A stretch of DNA of 64,000 nt from Acidobacteriota bacterium (GCA_016195985.1 JACPYP010000031.1:1-64000), one strand, 5' to 3'. Positions 1-8,589 are shown, counted from the stretch's first letter. Notes: a model not told the origin generated them from the sequence alone. Program-made: numbers and translations.

Positions 1-1
1 T

Positions 2-325
2 AGCCGCCGCCCTGCGCGGCCAAAGGCCGCGTCAGGGGGTCTCAAGCGCTATACTGGTGTCTCGATCTTTGAAAAGCCTCGTCCCATAAGGGATTGCGCG
101 TCATCCGCGAGGAAACGGCGTCAGGGCACAGAATCCGAGCAGACTGACCCGAGCGGGCTCATCTACATGCAGGCGCGGTTCTACGCGCCCTGGTATGGCA
201 GGTTCGATGTCGCCAGGAGCCCACCACTCGCTGACTTGGTTGCTTACCACCACGCCTTTCAGATCTGTCCCGGTTGTGTTCAGAAATGCCCTGCCTGCTA
301 TGCATGTCGGTGGGCACATGCATAG
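2..325 (+). pseudogene. RHS-repeat protein C-terminal remnant
   Basis: The frame is open from the window edge and includes TDPSGLIYMQARFYAPWYGRF at about bases 143-205. This is the conserved core motif that precedes the variable toxin tip in RHS/YD-repeat proteins (typically DPxGLxYxxARYYxPxxGRF). The frame stops at base 323 after only about 40 more residues, with no recognisable tip domain. The residues upstream of the motif are poorly RHS-like, so either the upstream frame has decayed or the gene is truncated by the window start. No start codon or RBS is visible. I read it as the degraded 3' end of an RHS gene; a short real C-terminus of a gene lying to the left is the alternative. Confidence 0.6.
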
Positions 326-453
326 AAAATCGAAAAAACCATGCATGTCCTTCTGGTCGCCCATCGGATGAGTTGCCTGGAAGGGAATATTAAAGGGAAT
401 CGGGGTTGCCCCATTGCCCAAAAAGGGTAAACTGATGGCAGAGGAGGTCCCCC

Positions 454-717
454 ATGATGCTCGTACCTGATGCTCGTCGTCGCGTAACGCTGCCTGCCAG
501 CTTCAAGGCGGGACAGCCCGTCAGTATTGAGCCCCTTGAGGATGGGACCTACCGCCTCGTGCCGATGGTCGCTATCCCCGAGAATCAGCTTTGGGCGTGG
601 CGCTCTGATGTCCAAGCGTCCGTTGAGACGTCCCTGTCGGAATACCACGATGGGGATGCCACCACCCTGGAGAGCCAGGAGGGTAAGAAGCTCCTACGGA
701 AGCTGGAAGGCAAATGA
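454..717 (+). CDS. AbrB/SpoVT-type antitoxin, 87 aa
   Basis: A small protein opening MMLVPDARRRVTLPASFKAGQPVSIEPLEDGTYRLVP, which matches the SpoVT-AbrB swapped-hairpin fold (D-x-RRRVTLP, then a G-x-V hinge and a second strand). The remaining ~45 residues are acidic and are probably the toxin-binding tail. A strong AGGAGG lies about 8 bases before the ATG, and a second in-frame ATG follows at once. The stop overlaps the start of the next ORF by four bases (ATGA), the usual layout of a type II toxin-antitoxin pair. Antitoxins of this class normally repress their own promoter; no operator was resolved here. Confidence 0.75.
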   Translation: MMLVPDARRRVTLPASFKAGQPVSIEPLEDGTYRLVPMVAIPENQLWAWRSDVQASVETSLSEYHDGDATTLESQEGKKLLRKLEGK

Positions 718-1004
718 GGGTCGTCTGCCCGCCCAACTTCGTTCGTGAAGCCCTGGCGCAGGAAGGACCCGTGCGCGATGGGCTCTCCAAGATGCTTAGG
801 ATTGCATCTGACCTGAGCTTTGCTGACCTTCTGAAGCATCAGGGCGTGCATCTGGAGAAGCTGACTGGGAAGACTGACCCCGTGACCAAGAAGCCGTTGT
901 ATTCGCTTCGTGCGACTCGTGCTGCACGGGTGATCGCCTTGGTGGATGGCGATACCCTGGTTCTGCTGACAGTCGTTTCAGACCACGACAAAGCCTACAA
1001 GTGA
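714..1004 (+). CDS. Putative RelE/ParE-like toxin, 96 aa
   Basis: It overlaps the AbrB-type antitoxin gene by ATGA and so is translationally coupled to it. The C-terminal half (PLYSLRATRAARVIALVDGDTLVLLTVVSDHDKAYK) has the strand-rich pattern of RelE/ParE or HigB-like toxins: a basic Y-S-L-R-x-T/x-x-R-x-I stretch followed by hydrophobic strands and a final HDKAY. In the family this fold cleaves ribosome-bound mRNA or inhibits gyrase; which applies here cannot be told. The assignment rests on gene order and the C-terminal pattern. Other small toxins remain possible. Confidence 0.6.
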   Translation: MRVVCPPNFVREALAQEGPVRDGLSKMLRIASDLSFADLLKHQGVHLEKLTGKTDPVTKKPLYSLRATRAARVIALVDGDTLVLLTVVSDHDKAYK

Positions 1005-1250
1005 AGGTCCGAGTTTAAGCCTCGCGCATGGTTCGGGTGGGAGTGATCGCGGAGAGCATCTCAGCCCAGCCACATATCGGCTCGCTTCTGCGCCCCCTGG
1101 CAGGGCGGTTCCCCGCCGGGCTCCGCGATGGATGCCTTCTCCCGGGCGGGCCCCAGGAAGGCCCCGGGTCTAGTCCATTCGGTGGAGGGGAAGGATGGAC
1201 CTTGAGCGCATACTCTTGGGGGCGCTTTCATCGGTCTTCTGGAGATTGCC

Positions 1251-1757
1251 ATGATCCGACCTGCTTTCATCCGACCCGCTTTCATCCGACCCGCTTTCAT
1301 CCTCGCTTTCCTGCTGGCGGCGGGGGCTTCTTCCGCCCGGGCGCAGGTCCATGTCCAGATCGAGCTGGGGCTCCCGGTGGCGCCGCCCCTGGTGGTGATC
1401 CAGCCGGGCCTGCAGGTGGTGGAAGGTTTCGATGAGGAGGTGTTCTTCCATGGGGGCTGGTACTGGTGCCGCCGCCACGATGGCTGGTACCGCGCCCGCT
1501 CGCCCCGCGCCCGCTTCGGCTGGGTGGAGGAGCGCCGCGTGCCGCGGATGCTGGTGGAGGTCCCCCGGGGCCACTACCGGAACTGGCACCACGACCGGGA
1601 TTTCCGGCACACGGAACGCCGCCGCGAGGCCTGGAGGGAGGAACGCCGGGATGACCGGCGCGACCTGCGCCGGGAAGAACGCCGGGAGGACCGCCGGGAG
1701 GACCGCCGGGAGGAGCGCGAAAGAGAGCATGACCGCGGCCGCCACCGCGACCATTAG
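1251..1757 (+). CDS. Exported Arg/Glu-rich protein with repeat-built signal peptide
   Basis: 168 aa. The N-terminus MIRPAFIRPAFIRPAFILAFLLAAGASSARA|Q is a signal peptide whose n-region is three copies of IRPAF, encoded by a 15-base tandem repeat. The mature part holds a W/Y-rich segment (FFHGGWYWCRRHDGWYRARSP) like small exported proteins with YxW repeats. It ends in a very charged tail of repeated (R)EERRxDRR units that should be helical and may bind anions or nucleic acid. GGAG precedes the ATG by about 9 bases. Family function is unknown. The overlapping ORFs in other frames are codon-bias shadows of this GC-rich repeat. Confidence 0.65.
   Translation: MIRPAFIRPAFIRPAFILAFLLAAGASSARAQVHVQIELGLPVAPPLVVIQPGLQVVEGFDEEVFFHGGWYWCRRHDGWYRARSPRARFGWVEERRVPRMLVEVPRGHYRNWHHDRDFRHTERRREAWREERRDDRRDLRREERREDRREDRREEREREHDRGRHRDH
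1254..1310 (+). repeat. 15-bp tandem repeat inside a signal-peptide coding region
   Basis: Three nearly perfect units of ATCCGACCYGCTTTC run head to tail, followed by a partial fourth (ATCCTCGCTTTC). Because the unit is a multiple of three, copy-number change would lengthen or shorten the signal-peptide n-region without breaking the frame. Confidence 0.85.
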
Positions 1758-1774
1758 CCGGAACGGGGGCTGCC

Positions 1775-2311
1775 TTGACCATTCACGTCGCGGGCATCGG
1801 AGGCTGGGCCGCAGCGGCCCTGCTTTCGGCGCCCGCGGCCGTTCAGGAGAAGAAGCCCGTGCCCGCCGAGATGATCTGGCGCTATGAGGCGCCCAGAGGG
1901 TTCAGCCTGCCGGAGCCCGCCTACCGCTTTCCCACTCAGATCAAGCAGGCCCTGGTCGACTACGTGCAGCCTTCGCCGGACCTCGTGCGGGCCTACGCGG
2001 AGGTGTGCCCGGACAAGCACCGCTTTGCCCAGTGGCTGAAGGAACTGCTGCTGGCGCGCAAGAAGGGGATGGCCTCCGCCGCCGACGCGAGCGTCACCGG
2101 AGGTGCCGGTGTCATTGGCGGCGCCGGTGTCATTGGAGGCGCCGCTGCGGGCCCGACGGTGCTCTCCACCCAGCCGGCGCGGATGGCGCCGGCCCCCGGG
2201 GGCACCGTCCGCTCCACGTCCCGCGCCCCCCAGGGGCGGACCCGGGTGGCGCGGGAACTGGAAGCCATCGAAGGCTATTTGATGGTGCTGAAACTCTGGG
2301 ATCCCGAGTAG
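1775..2311 (+). CDS. Hypothetical exported protein, 178 aa
   Basis: It starts 18 bases after the previous gene, so the two may be co-transcribed. The first ~22 residues (MTIHVAGIGGWAAAALLSAPAAV) look like a weak signal peptide. Residues ~30-95 are an ordered alpha-helical region (PEMIWRYEAPRGFSLPEPAYRF... HRFAQWLKELLLARKKG). Then follows a low-complexity Gly/Ala linker containing GGAGVI twice, encoded by an 18-base DNA repeat, and a basic C-terminus. I do not recognise a family. The start is uncertain because no good RBS stands before the TTG/ATG candidates. Confidence 0.5.
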   Translation: MTIHVAGIGGWAAAALLSAPAAVQEKKPVPAEMIWRYEAPRGFSLPEPAYRFPTQIKQALVDYVQPSPDLVRAYAEVCPDKHRFAQWLKELLLARKKGMASAADASVTGGAGVIGGAGVIGGAAAGPTVLSTQPARMAPAPGGTVRSTSRAPQGRTRVARELEAIEGYLMVLKLWDPE

Positions 2312-2317
2312 AACCGG

Positions 2318-3457
2318 TCAGCCCTTGGCCTTGGAGGCTTCCCGCCAGGCGGCGATGAGCTTGGCCTCCTGCTCGGCCTGGGGCCCGGCCAGCTTGTTGC
2401 GGCCCTTCTCCACCTTCTCCTGGGTCTTGAACCAGGCCAGGGTGTCCTTGACGGTCTCGGCGGCGGGGCGGAACTTCAGGCCCGCCTTCACGGCGCGGTC
2501 GTTGCGCCAGGTGTGGAAGCCCTTGGTCTCGCCGGCGTAGGGGGCCCAGATGGGGAATTCGAGGCCTTCCTGCTTGGCCACGAAGTCGGCGGGGATCCAC
2601 ACGGGCTTGGCGCTGGGATTGCCGTGCTTCTGGAAGGCGTCAACGAGGGTGCCCCAGGCCAGGCGCTTCTCGGGGCCGCAGGCGTTGAAGACACCCGTGG
2701 TGCCCTGTTCCACCAGGTGCACCAGCCAGGCGGCCAGATCGCGCACGTCGATGATCTCCACGGGATCACTGGGCGCGCCGGGCACGGCGAGTTCGCCGCC
2801 CTTGTCGAAGCGCACGGGCCAGTAGGTGAAGCGGCCCGTGGGATCGTCGGGCCCCACGATGTAGCCGGGGCGGATGATGGTGGCGCGGCCGGGCATGGCC
2901 TTCTGGGCCGCCTGCTCGCAGAGGGCCTTGAGGCCGCCGTAGTTCTGGAATTCCTTCCCCATCTCCTCCACGGCGGGATCCGCCAGGGTGGCGAGGGGTG
3001 CGTCTTCCGTGCCGTTCTCGGGGTTGGGTTCCTTGTAGGCGCTGATGCTGGAGATGTAGATGTACTGCTTGGCGAAGGGGGCCACCAGGGCGGCGGAAGC
3101 GCCCACCATGCGCGGGTAGTAGCCGCTGTTGTCGATGACGGCGTCCCACTTGCCGCCCTCCAGGGCCTTCAGGCCCTCGCCCTTTTTGGGATCGCGGTCG
3201 CCGTGCAGCTTCTCCACGCCGGGGAAGAGGTCGGGGCGCGTCCGCCCGCGGTTGAACATGGTCACGTGATGGCCGTGGGCCTGGGCGATCTCGATGGTGG
3301 CGGGGCCCAGGAAGCCGGTGCCGCCCAGGATGAGGATCTTCTTGGGCGCGACCTTGGCAGCTCCCGGGGCAGGCGCGGCGGAAAGGTCCAGGCCCGTGGC
3401 GGCCAGGGCGGTGGCCGCGGCGGACCACTGGATGAATTCTCGGCGGGACACGTTCAT
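2318..3457 (-). CDS. TAT-exported NAD-dependent epimerase/dehydratase-like protein
   Basis: Read from the ATG at 3457, which has GGAGG six bases upstream; the track's longer form lacks an RBS. The N-terminus MNVSRREFIQWSAAATALAATG carries a twin-arginine motif (SRREFI) and a hydrophobic stretch, so the protein should be exported folded, with its cofactor. The extended SDR fold follows: KILILGGTGFLGPATI is the GxxGxxG nucleotide-binding loop, and YISSISAYKEPN occupies the position of the catalytic Ser/Tyr region. Length (379 aa) fits. Related TAT-exported epimerase-like proteins occur in Acidobacteriota and Planctomycetes; the substrate is unknown. Transcribed divergently from the transporter gene. 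Confidence 0.8.
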   Translation of the reverse strand: MNVSRREFIQWSAAATALAATGLDLSAAPAPGAAKVAPKKILILGGTGFLGPATIEIAQAHGHHVTMFNRGRTRPDLFPGVEKLHGDRDPKKGEGLKALEGGKWDAVIDNSGYYPRMVGASAALVAPFAKQYIYISSISAYKEPNPENGTEDAPLATLADPAVEEMGKEFQNYGGLKALCEQAAQKAMPGRATIIRPGYIVGPDDPTGRFTYWPVRFDKGGELAVPGAPSDPVEIIDVRDLAAWLVHLVEQGTTGVFNACGPEKRLAWGTLVDAFQKHGNPSAKPVWIPADFVAKQEGLEFPIWAPYAGETKGFHTWRNDRAVKAGLKFRPAAETVKDTLAWFKTQEKVEKGRNKLAGPQAEQEAKLIAAWREASKAKG

Positions 3458-3488
3458 GGAACCTCCGGCAGGACGCACACAGGATGGC

Positions 3489-3520
3489 TTGAATTAATGC
3501 ATCGTGAATTGATATATACT
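3489..3520 (+). promoter_or_regulatory. Candidate sigma70-type promoter for the transporter gene
   Basis: TTGAAT at 3489-3494 is followed after 18 bases by TATATA (3513-3518), overlapping TATACT (3515-3520). The segment is strikingly AT-rich in a GC-rich window and lies in the divergent gap between two genes, about 40 bases before the + strand ATG. Confidence 0.5.
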
Positions 3521-3558
3521 CCTTTCCGATTCCCCCGCAACCTCTTTCTGGATCGCCC

Positions 3559-4833
3559 ATGACACCCGCCCGCCTGCTTCGTCGCCTGGTGCTGCTCGAG
3601 GAGGGCGAAGCCCCGGGGCTGCTCTGGTCCACGCTGTACTTCTTCCTCCTGTTCTTCGGCTACTACCTGGTGCGCCCGGTGCGCGAGGCCATCGGCATCG
3701 CCCGGGGGGCGGACAAGCTGCCCTGGCTCATGACCGGCACCCTGTTGGTCATGGTGCTGGCCAACCCGGCCTTCGCCACCCTGGTGTCGAAGCTGCCGCG
3801 GCGGCGTTTCATTCCGCTGGCCTACCGGTTCTTCGCGGTGAACATGCTGGCCTTCTTCCTGGCCTTCCGGTTCCTGCCCCATCACGGCGGCGCGGCCCTG
3901 GGCTACGGCTTCTACATCTGGCTGAGCGTCTTCAATCTTTTCGTGGTGTCCGTGTTCTGGGGCTTCATGTCCGATGTGTGGTCCGAAGGCCAGGGCAAGC
4001 GGCTCTTCGGCTTCATCGCCACCGGCGGCACCCTGGGGGCCATCGCGGGCGCGGCGCTCACGGGGGTGCTCACCAAGGGCTTCGCCCTCGGCGCCATGAA
4101 GGTGAAGGTCGACCCGCTGTCGCTGCTGCTGGTTTCGGCACTGACGCTGGAGGCGGCGGTGTTCTGCGTGAAGCGGCTGATGGTCGTCTTCCATGTGGGA
4201 GAAGAGGCCCACGGCGCGAAGGAGCCGGGCCCCGGCCCCCTGGAGGGCCTGCGTCTCATCGCCACTTCGCGCTACCTGCAGCTCATCTGCCTCTACATCC
4301 TGCTCTACACCATCACCAGCACCTTCCTCTACCTGCAGCAGGGCAGCATCGTGGAGCGCACCTTCGCGGGCACCGCGGCCCGCACCGCAGCCTTCGCCCG
4401 CATCGATCTCTGGGTGAACGTGCTCACGCTGGTGACGCAGGTGCTCCTCACGGGCCGCCTCATCACGGCCCTGGGCATTCCCGCGGTGCTGTCCATCCTG
4501 CCAGTGCTCACGCTGGCGGGCTTCGGCGCCTTGTGGGCCTGGTCCACCTTCGGCGTCATGGCGCTCTTCCAGGTGCTGCGCCGGGGCCTGCACTACGCCC
4601 TGGACCGCCCGGCCCGCGAGATCCTCTACATTCCCCTCGGGCCGGAAGAGCGCTACAAGGCCAAGCCATTCATCGACACGTTCATCTACCGGGGCGGGGA
4701 CATGATGGGCGTTTGGGCTCCCACGGCGCTGGTGGCCCTGGCCATTCCGGTGGGTCTGGCCTCCGTGGGATGCTCGGGTCTGTGGTGGGCCAGCAGCCTG
4801 GCTCTGGGGCGCCGGGTGCGATTGGGAGGTTGA
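3559..4833 (+). CDS. Multi-pass transporter, TLC/NTP-exchange or MFS type
   Basis: 424 aa with about 11-12 hydrophobic helices. The opening LLWSTLYFFLLFFGYYLVRPVREAIG is typical of the proteobacterial/acidobacterial relatives of the TLC ATP/ADP exchanger family, which are often annotated as MFS or NTP/NDP exchange transporters. Other landmarks are FWGFMSDVWSEGQGKRLFGFIATGGTLGAIAGAALT and a late ALDRPAREILYIPLGPEERYKAKPFIDTFIYRGGD, also characteristic of this group. Located in the inner membrane. True ATP/ADP exchange is known from obligate intracellular bacteria; in free-living relatives the substrate is unknown. The thr leader promoter overlaps its stop codon. Confidence 0.75.
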   Translation: MTPARLLRRLVLLEEGEAPGLLWSTLYFFLLFFGYYLVRPVREAIGIARGADKLPWLMTGTLLVMVLANPAFATLVSKLPRRRFIPLAYRFFAVNMLAFFLAFRFLPHHGGAALGYGFYIWLSVFNLFVVSVFWGFMSDVWSEGQGKRLFGFIATGGTLGAIAGAALTGVLTKGFALGAMKVKVDPLSLLLVSALTLEAAVFCVKRLMVVFHVGEEAHGAKEPGPGPLEGLRLIATSRYLQLICLYILLYTITSTFLYLQQGSIVERTFAGTAARTAAFARIDLWVNVLTLVTQVLLTGRLITALGIPAVLSILPVLTLAGFGALWAWSTFGVMALFQVLRRGLHYALDRPAREILYIPLGPEERYKAKPFIDTFIYRGGDMMGVWAPTALVALAIPVGLASVGCSGLWWASSLALGRRVRLGG

Positions 4834-4858
4834 CCTTTTTTCCACCATCCCGGATGAT
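4830..4858 (+). promoter_or_regulatory. Candidate promoter of the thr operon
   Basis: TTGACC (4830-4835), a 17-base spacer, then GATGAT (4853-4858). This would place the transcription start near 4865, at or just before the ATG of the leader ORF, so the leader could be translated from a near-leaderless mRNA. It overlaps the stop codon of the transporter gene. Confidence 0.45.
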
Positions 4859-4865
4859 GGCGGTC

Positions 4866-4994
4866 ATGCCCTTCACGCCGGACAGCCTCGCCTTCGCCCC
4901 GCAGATGCCTGCGGCCCTGGGCCTGCCCGTGTCCGGCATTACCCCCGTGTCTGGCATTACCACCGGTACCAATAGGGTCGCGCGGGGCACCTGA
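4866..4994 (+). CDS. thrL: Thr operon leader peptide (attenuator ORF), 42 aa
   Basis: A short ORF between the transporter and thrA encodes MPFTPDSLAFAPQMPAALG..., then GITPVSGITTGT, then NRVARGT and a stop. The cluster of Ile and Thr codons (ATT ACC ... ATT ACC ACC GGT ACC at 4938-4970) mirrors the Thr/Ile-rich leader of the enterobacterial thr operon. It ends 22 bases before a rho-independent terminator that stands directly in front of thrA. No clear RBS precedes 4866; an internal ATG at 4905 would give a 29-aa version with the same regulatory codons. Too short for routine gene calling except as a tail of a shadow ORF. Confidence 0.7.
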   Translation: MPFTPDSLAFAPQMPAALGLPVSGITPVSGITTGTNRVARGT

Positions 4995-5046
4995 CCTGAT
5001 CAGCACACTCAGACTCAGCCCCGCGCCTCACACCGCGGGGCTTTTT
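4896..5046 (+). promoter_or_regulatory. Transcription attenuator of the thr operon
   Basis: Four segments can form alternative hairpins. Segment 1 is GCCCCGC (4896-4902) and segment 2 is GCGCGGGGC (4980-4988), at the end of the leader ORF. Segment 3 is AGCCCCGCG(C) (5017-5026) and segment 4 is CGCGGGGCT (5034-5042), followed by TTTT. Segments 3 and 4 make a 9-bp terminator. Segments 2 and 3 match perfectly over 9 bp and exclude the terminator; segments 1 and 2 pair over 7 bp and protect it. A ribosome stalled on the Ile/Thr codons would leave segment 2 free and so favour read-through into thrA. Confidence 0.8.
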
Positions 5047-5074
5047 CGTTTCGACCCACCTTGCCGGAGCGCCC

Positions 5075-7573
5075 TTGTCTTCTCAGCCCACCCACGTCTC
5101 TTCCCAGTCCATCCGCGTGATGAAATTCGGTGGCACCAGCCTCGCGGACGCGGACCGCTTCCGCAACGTGGCCGGCCTGGTGGCCCAGGCCTGCGCCGCG
5201 CACCGCATCTGCGTGGTGGCCTCGGCCATGGCTGGCGTCACCAACCTGCTGCTGCACGGCGGCCACGTGCCCAGCCGCGAGGAGGCCGATGGGTTGCTGC
5301 TGGCCTTCCACGGGCGCCACGCCCAGGTGGTGGCGGACCTGGCGGCGGATCTGGGCGCGGAGGCCGAAGCGGTCCGCGTCGAGCTGGATGCCCTGGAGAC
5401 TCTGGGGCGCCGGCTGCTCCACGGGATGGCGCTGCTGGAGGAGGGCCCGCCCTCGGTGCTGGCCCAGGTGTCCAGCCTGGGGGAGCGCGCCTCCTGCGCC
5501 ATCCTCACGGGCCTGCTGAAGGCCCGGGGGCTTCAGCCCCGCTTCCTCGATCCCGTGGAGCACGTGCGCGTGGAGGGCGATCCGCTGCAGGCGCGGCCCC
5601 GCATGGCGGACATCGAGGCGCGCTTCGCCGCAGTGAAGGCCGGGCCCGGAAACCTCTGGGTGCTGCCGGGCTTCTTCGGCGGCGACGGCCAGGGGCGCAT
5701 CCTCTCCCTGGGCCGGGGCGGCTCCGACCACAGCGCCGCGCTCGCGGCCGCGGCCCTCGGCGCCGACCTGCTGGAGATCTGGACGGACGTGGCCGGCCTC
5801 TACAGCGCCGATCCCTCCCTGGTACCCGACGCCTTTCCGCTGCCCGAGGCCAGCTTCGAAGAGGCCATGGAGCTTTCCTACTTCGGCGCCAAGGTGCTGC
5901 ACCCCAAGACCATCCCGCCCGTGCGTGAGCGGGGCATCCCCGTGCGCGTGTGCAGCAGCTTCGATCCCCAGCACCCGGGCACGGTGATCCGCGAGGCGGT
6001 GCCGCCGCCGCCCAGCGGCGTGCGGGGCATCTCCTTCCTGCGCGGCCTTTCGGTGGTGAACCTCACGGGTCCGGGCATGCCCGGCGTGCCCGGCATCGCG
6101 GGCCGCGTGTTCGGCGCCCTGGCCCGCAAGGGCATTTCCGTGGTGCTCATCACCCAGAGCTCGTCGGAACTCTCCATCTGCTTCGCCGTGCGGCGCGCCG
6201 ATGGGCCCGGGGCGGTGGAGGCCATCCAGGAGGCCTTCCCCGCGGAGCTGGCCGCCGGCTTCCTCGATCCCGTGGATCTGCGCCCGGGACTCGCGGTGCT
6301 CAGCATCGTGGGCGACGGCATGCGCACCCGGCCGGGCATCGCGGGCACCTTCTTCGACGCCCTTTCCGAAGTGGGCTGCAACGTGGTGGCCATCGCCCAG
6401 GGGGCCAGCGAGCGCATCATTTCCGCGGTGGTGGACGAGGCCGACGGCGCCCGCGCCATGGCCCACATCCACCGCCGGTTCTTCCAGGCCAAGGTGCTGC
6501 TGGATGTCCACCTGCTGGGCGCGGGCAACGTGGGCGGCAGCCTGTTGGGCCAGATCCAGCGCCAGCACGCCAATCTGCTGGCCCAGGGGCTGGATCTCCG
6601 CGTGGCCACGGTGGCCACGAGCCGCCGCATGCACATCGACACCCACGGCATCGACCTCGCGCACTGGCGTGAGGCCCTGGCCCAGGGTGGGCCAACCGAT
6701 TTGGACCACCTGCTGGACAAGGTGCGCAGCGGCCCGCCTTCCATGTCCGTGCTGGTGGACTGCAGCACCAGCGGCGACCTCGCCGCCCGCTACCTCGACA
6801 TCTTCGACGCGGGCTTCCACGTGGTGGCCGCCAACAAGAAGGCGAACAGCAGCACCCAGGCCTTCCACCGCGGCCTCCGGGAGCACGCCACGCGCAAGGG
6901 CCTGCGCTTCCTCTACGAGGCCAACGTGGGCGCGGGCCTGCCCATCATCGACACCGTGAAGAACCTGGTCATGACCGGGGACCGCGTGCTGCGGGCCGAG
7001 GGCATCCTGTCGGGCTCCATGTCCTACATCCTGGGCCTGCTGGGCGAAGGCGTGGCCCTTTCCGAAGCCGTGAACCGCGCCAAGGAAAGCGGCTTCACGG
7101 AACCGGATCCCCGCGACGATCTCAGCGGCATGGACGTGGCGCGCAAGCTGCTCATCCTGGCCCGGGAAATGGGCATGGAGCTGGAACTGGAGGACGTGGC
7201 GGTGGAGGGCCTGCTGCCGCCGGATTTCGACGCCAGCGGCAGCATCGACGCCTTTTTGGCCCGCCTGCCCCAGCTCGACGGGGCCTTCGCCCAGCGGCTG
7301 GCGGCGCTGAAGGCCGAAGGGAAGACGCTGCGCTACGTGGGCTCCCTTTCGGACCAGGGATGTCGCGTGGGCCTGCTGCCCGTGGACGCGGAGCACCCGC
7401 TCATCGCCATCAAGGGCGGCGAAAACGCCCTCACCCTGCTCACGGAGCGCTACCAGCCCCACCCCATGGTCATCCGCGGCTACGGCGCGGGGGCCGAAGT
7501 CACCGCCGCGGGCGTGCTGGCGGACATCCTGCGCCTGGTGCCGCCGGGGGCCCGGCCCGCGAGGAGGCTGTGA
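5075..7573 (+). CDS. thrA: Bifunctional aspartokinase / homoserine dehydrogenase
   Basis: 832 aa, the usual size of the fused ThrA/MetL family. The aspartokinase domain begins with [17 protein letters not shown] (residues ~15-30) and includes [41 protein letters not shown]. Paired ACT domains ([24 protein letters not shown] and [24 protein letters not shown]) should bind threonine for feedback inhibition. The homoserine dehydrogenase domain starts at [16 protein letters not shown] and holds [10 protein letters not shown] and the [17 protein letters not shown] catalytic region. The start is taken as TTG with CGGAG five bases upstream; a GTG/ATG nearer KFGGTS lacks an RBS. The stop overlaps thrB by one base (TGATG). 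First gene of thrABC behind the attenuator. Confidence 0.93.
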   Translation: MSSQPTHVSSQSIRVMKFGGTSLADADRFRNVAGLVAQACAAHRICVVASAMAGVTNLLLHGGHVPSREEADGLLLAFHGRHAQVVADLAADLGAEAEAVRVELDALETLGRRLLHGMALLEEGPPSVLAQVSSLGERASCAILTGLLKARGLQPRFLDPVEHVRVEGDPLQARPRMADIEARFAAVKAGPGNLWVLPGFFGGDGQGRILSLGRGGSDHSAALAAAALGADLLEIWTDVAGLYSADPSLVPDAFPLPEASFEEAMELSYFGAKVLHPKTIPPVRERGIPVRVCSSFDPQHPGTVIREAVPPPPSGVRGISFLRGLSVVNLTGPGMPGVPGIAGRVFGALARKGISVVLITQSSSELSICFAVRRADGPGAVEAIQEAFPAELAAGFLDPVDLRPGLAVLSIVGDGMRTRPGIAGTFFDALSEVGCNVVAIAQGASERIISAVVDEADGARAMAHIHRRFFQAKVLLDVHLLGAGNVGGSLLGQIQRQHANLLAQGLDLRVATVATSRRMHIDTHGIDLAHWREALAQGGPTDLDHLLDKVRSGPPSMSVLVDCSTSGDLAARYLDIFDAGFHVVAANKKANSSTQAFHRGLREHATRKGLRFLYEANVGAGLPIIDTVKNLVMTGDRVLRAEGILSGSMSYILGLLGEGVALSEAVNRAKESGFTEPDPRDDLSGMDVARKLLILAREMGMELELEDVAVEGLLPPDFDASGSIDAFLARLPQLDGAFAQRLAALKAEGKTLRYVGSLSDQGCRVGLLPVDAEHPLIAIKGGENALTLLTERYQPHPMVIRGYGAGAEVTAAGVLADILRLVPPGARPARRL

Positions 7574-8589
7574 TGGCGGGTGTTTCAGAGGGATTTTCGA
7601 AGGGACTGGCGGCCTACGCCCCCGCCAGCATCGGCAACGTGGCCGCGGGCTTCGACCTGCTGGGGGCGGCGCTGGCGCCCCTGGACGGCACCCTGCTGGG
7701 CGATCTGGTGCATGTGGCTCCCGCCGAAGAGGACACCTTCCAGATGACCGGCCCCTTCGCCTCGGCCCTGGCCGGCGACAGCCGCCCCAACCTGGCGCTG
7801 CGGGCCAGGGATCTTTTCGTGGAGGCGGCGCGGGCGGGTGGGCGGGAGGTGGGTCCCTTCGCCATCACCCTGGACAAGCGCCTGCCCGTGGCCAGCGGCC
7901 TGGGTTCCAGCGCCAGTTCCATCGTGGCCACCCTGGTGGCCTTGCAGGCCCTCTGCGGCGATCCGCTGAGCGGATCGGACCTGCTGGATCTCGCAGGCCG
8001 GGCCGAGGGCCTCACCAGCGGCGGCCGGCACCTGGACAACGTGGCGCCCTCCCTGCTGGGGGGACTGCAGCTCATGGTGCCGGGCCGCGAGGGCGCCCCC
8101 GCTACGCGGCGCCTGCCCTGGCCTTCGGACCTGCTGCTGGTGGTGGCGCATCCGGAATTCTGGCTGTCCACGGCGCAGAGCCGCGGCGTGCTGCCCGAAC
8201 GCCCCGGCTGGACCGAGGCCATCGATTTCGCGGGCAACCTGGCCAGCCTGGTGCAGGCCCTGCACAGCGGCGACCGAGCCCTGCTGGCGCGCTGCCTGCG
8301 CGATCCCATCGTGGAAGCGCACCGCGCGCCCCTGGTGCCGGGCTTCGCCGGCGTGAAGGCCGCGGCCCTGGATCAAGGCGCCCTGGGCTGCAGCCTGTCG
8401 GGCTCGGGCCCCTCAGTGTTCGCGGTGGCGGACGGCGAGGCCCGCGCCGAAGCCGTGTGCGGCGCCATGCGTGCCGCCTTTGCCCAGGCGGGCCTGGGAT
8501 CCCAGGGTTGGGTCTGCGCCCTGGATCCCGAAGGCGCCCGCGTGCTCACCCCTGGTTCGCGACACCCCTGGCGGGAGGCCCACCCATGA
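7573..8589 (+). CDS. thrB: Homoserine kinase
   Basis: 338 aa from the ATG at 7573, which overlaps the thrA stop; the track's longer ORF is an upstream extension through thrA. This GHMP kinase phosphorylates homoserine with ATP. It shows YAPASIGNVAAGFDLLGAAL at the N-terminus, the ATP loop LPVASGLGSSASSIVATLVAL (GLGSSAxS), and the C-terminal glycine-rich GALGCSLSGSGPSVFAVA. Cytoplasmic, second step of the homoserine-to-threonine branch. Translationally coupled to both neighbours. Confidence 0.93.
   Translation: MAGVSEGFSKGLAAYAPASIGNVAAGFDLLGAALAPLDGTLLGDLVHVAPAEEDTFQMTGPFASALAGDSRPNLALRARDLFVEAARAGGREVGPFAITLDKRLPVASGLGSSASSIVATLVALQALCGDPLSGSDLLDLAGRAEGLTSGGRHLDNVAPSLLGGLQLMVPGREGAPATRRLPWPSDLLLVVAHPEFWLSTAQSRGVLPERPGWTEAIDFAGNLASLVQALHSGDRALLARCLRDPIVEAHRAPLVPGFAGVKAAALDQGALGCSLSGSGPSVFAVADGEARAEAVCGAMRAAFAQAGLGSQGWVCALDPEGARVLTPGSRHPWREAHP

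Noticed and set aside
101-648. Minus-strand ORFs of 106 and 116 aa
   Set aside because: Antisense to the RHS remnant and antitoxin gene; the coding signal is clearly on the plus strand.
1028-1435. 135-aa ORF on + strand
   Set aside because: No RBS, Pro/Gly/Arg-rich composition, and overlap with the better supported exported protein gene that starts at 1251.
5015-7462. 815-codon minus-strand ORF opposite thrA, and similar long shadow ORFs (for example 52-55 kb and 55384-58359 +)
   Set aside because: They lie antisense to clearly homologous genes. Their translations are His/Gly/Ala/Arg-rich without domains, as expected from high-GC third codon positions.
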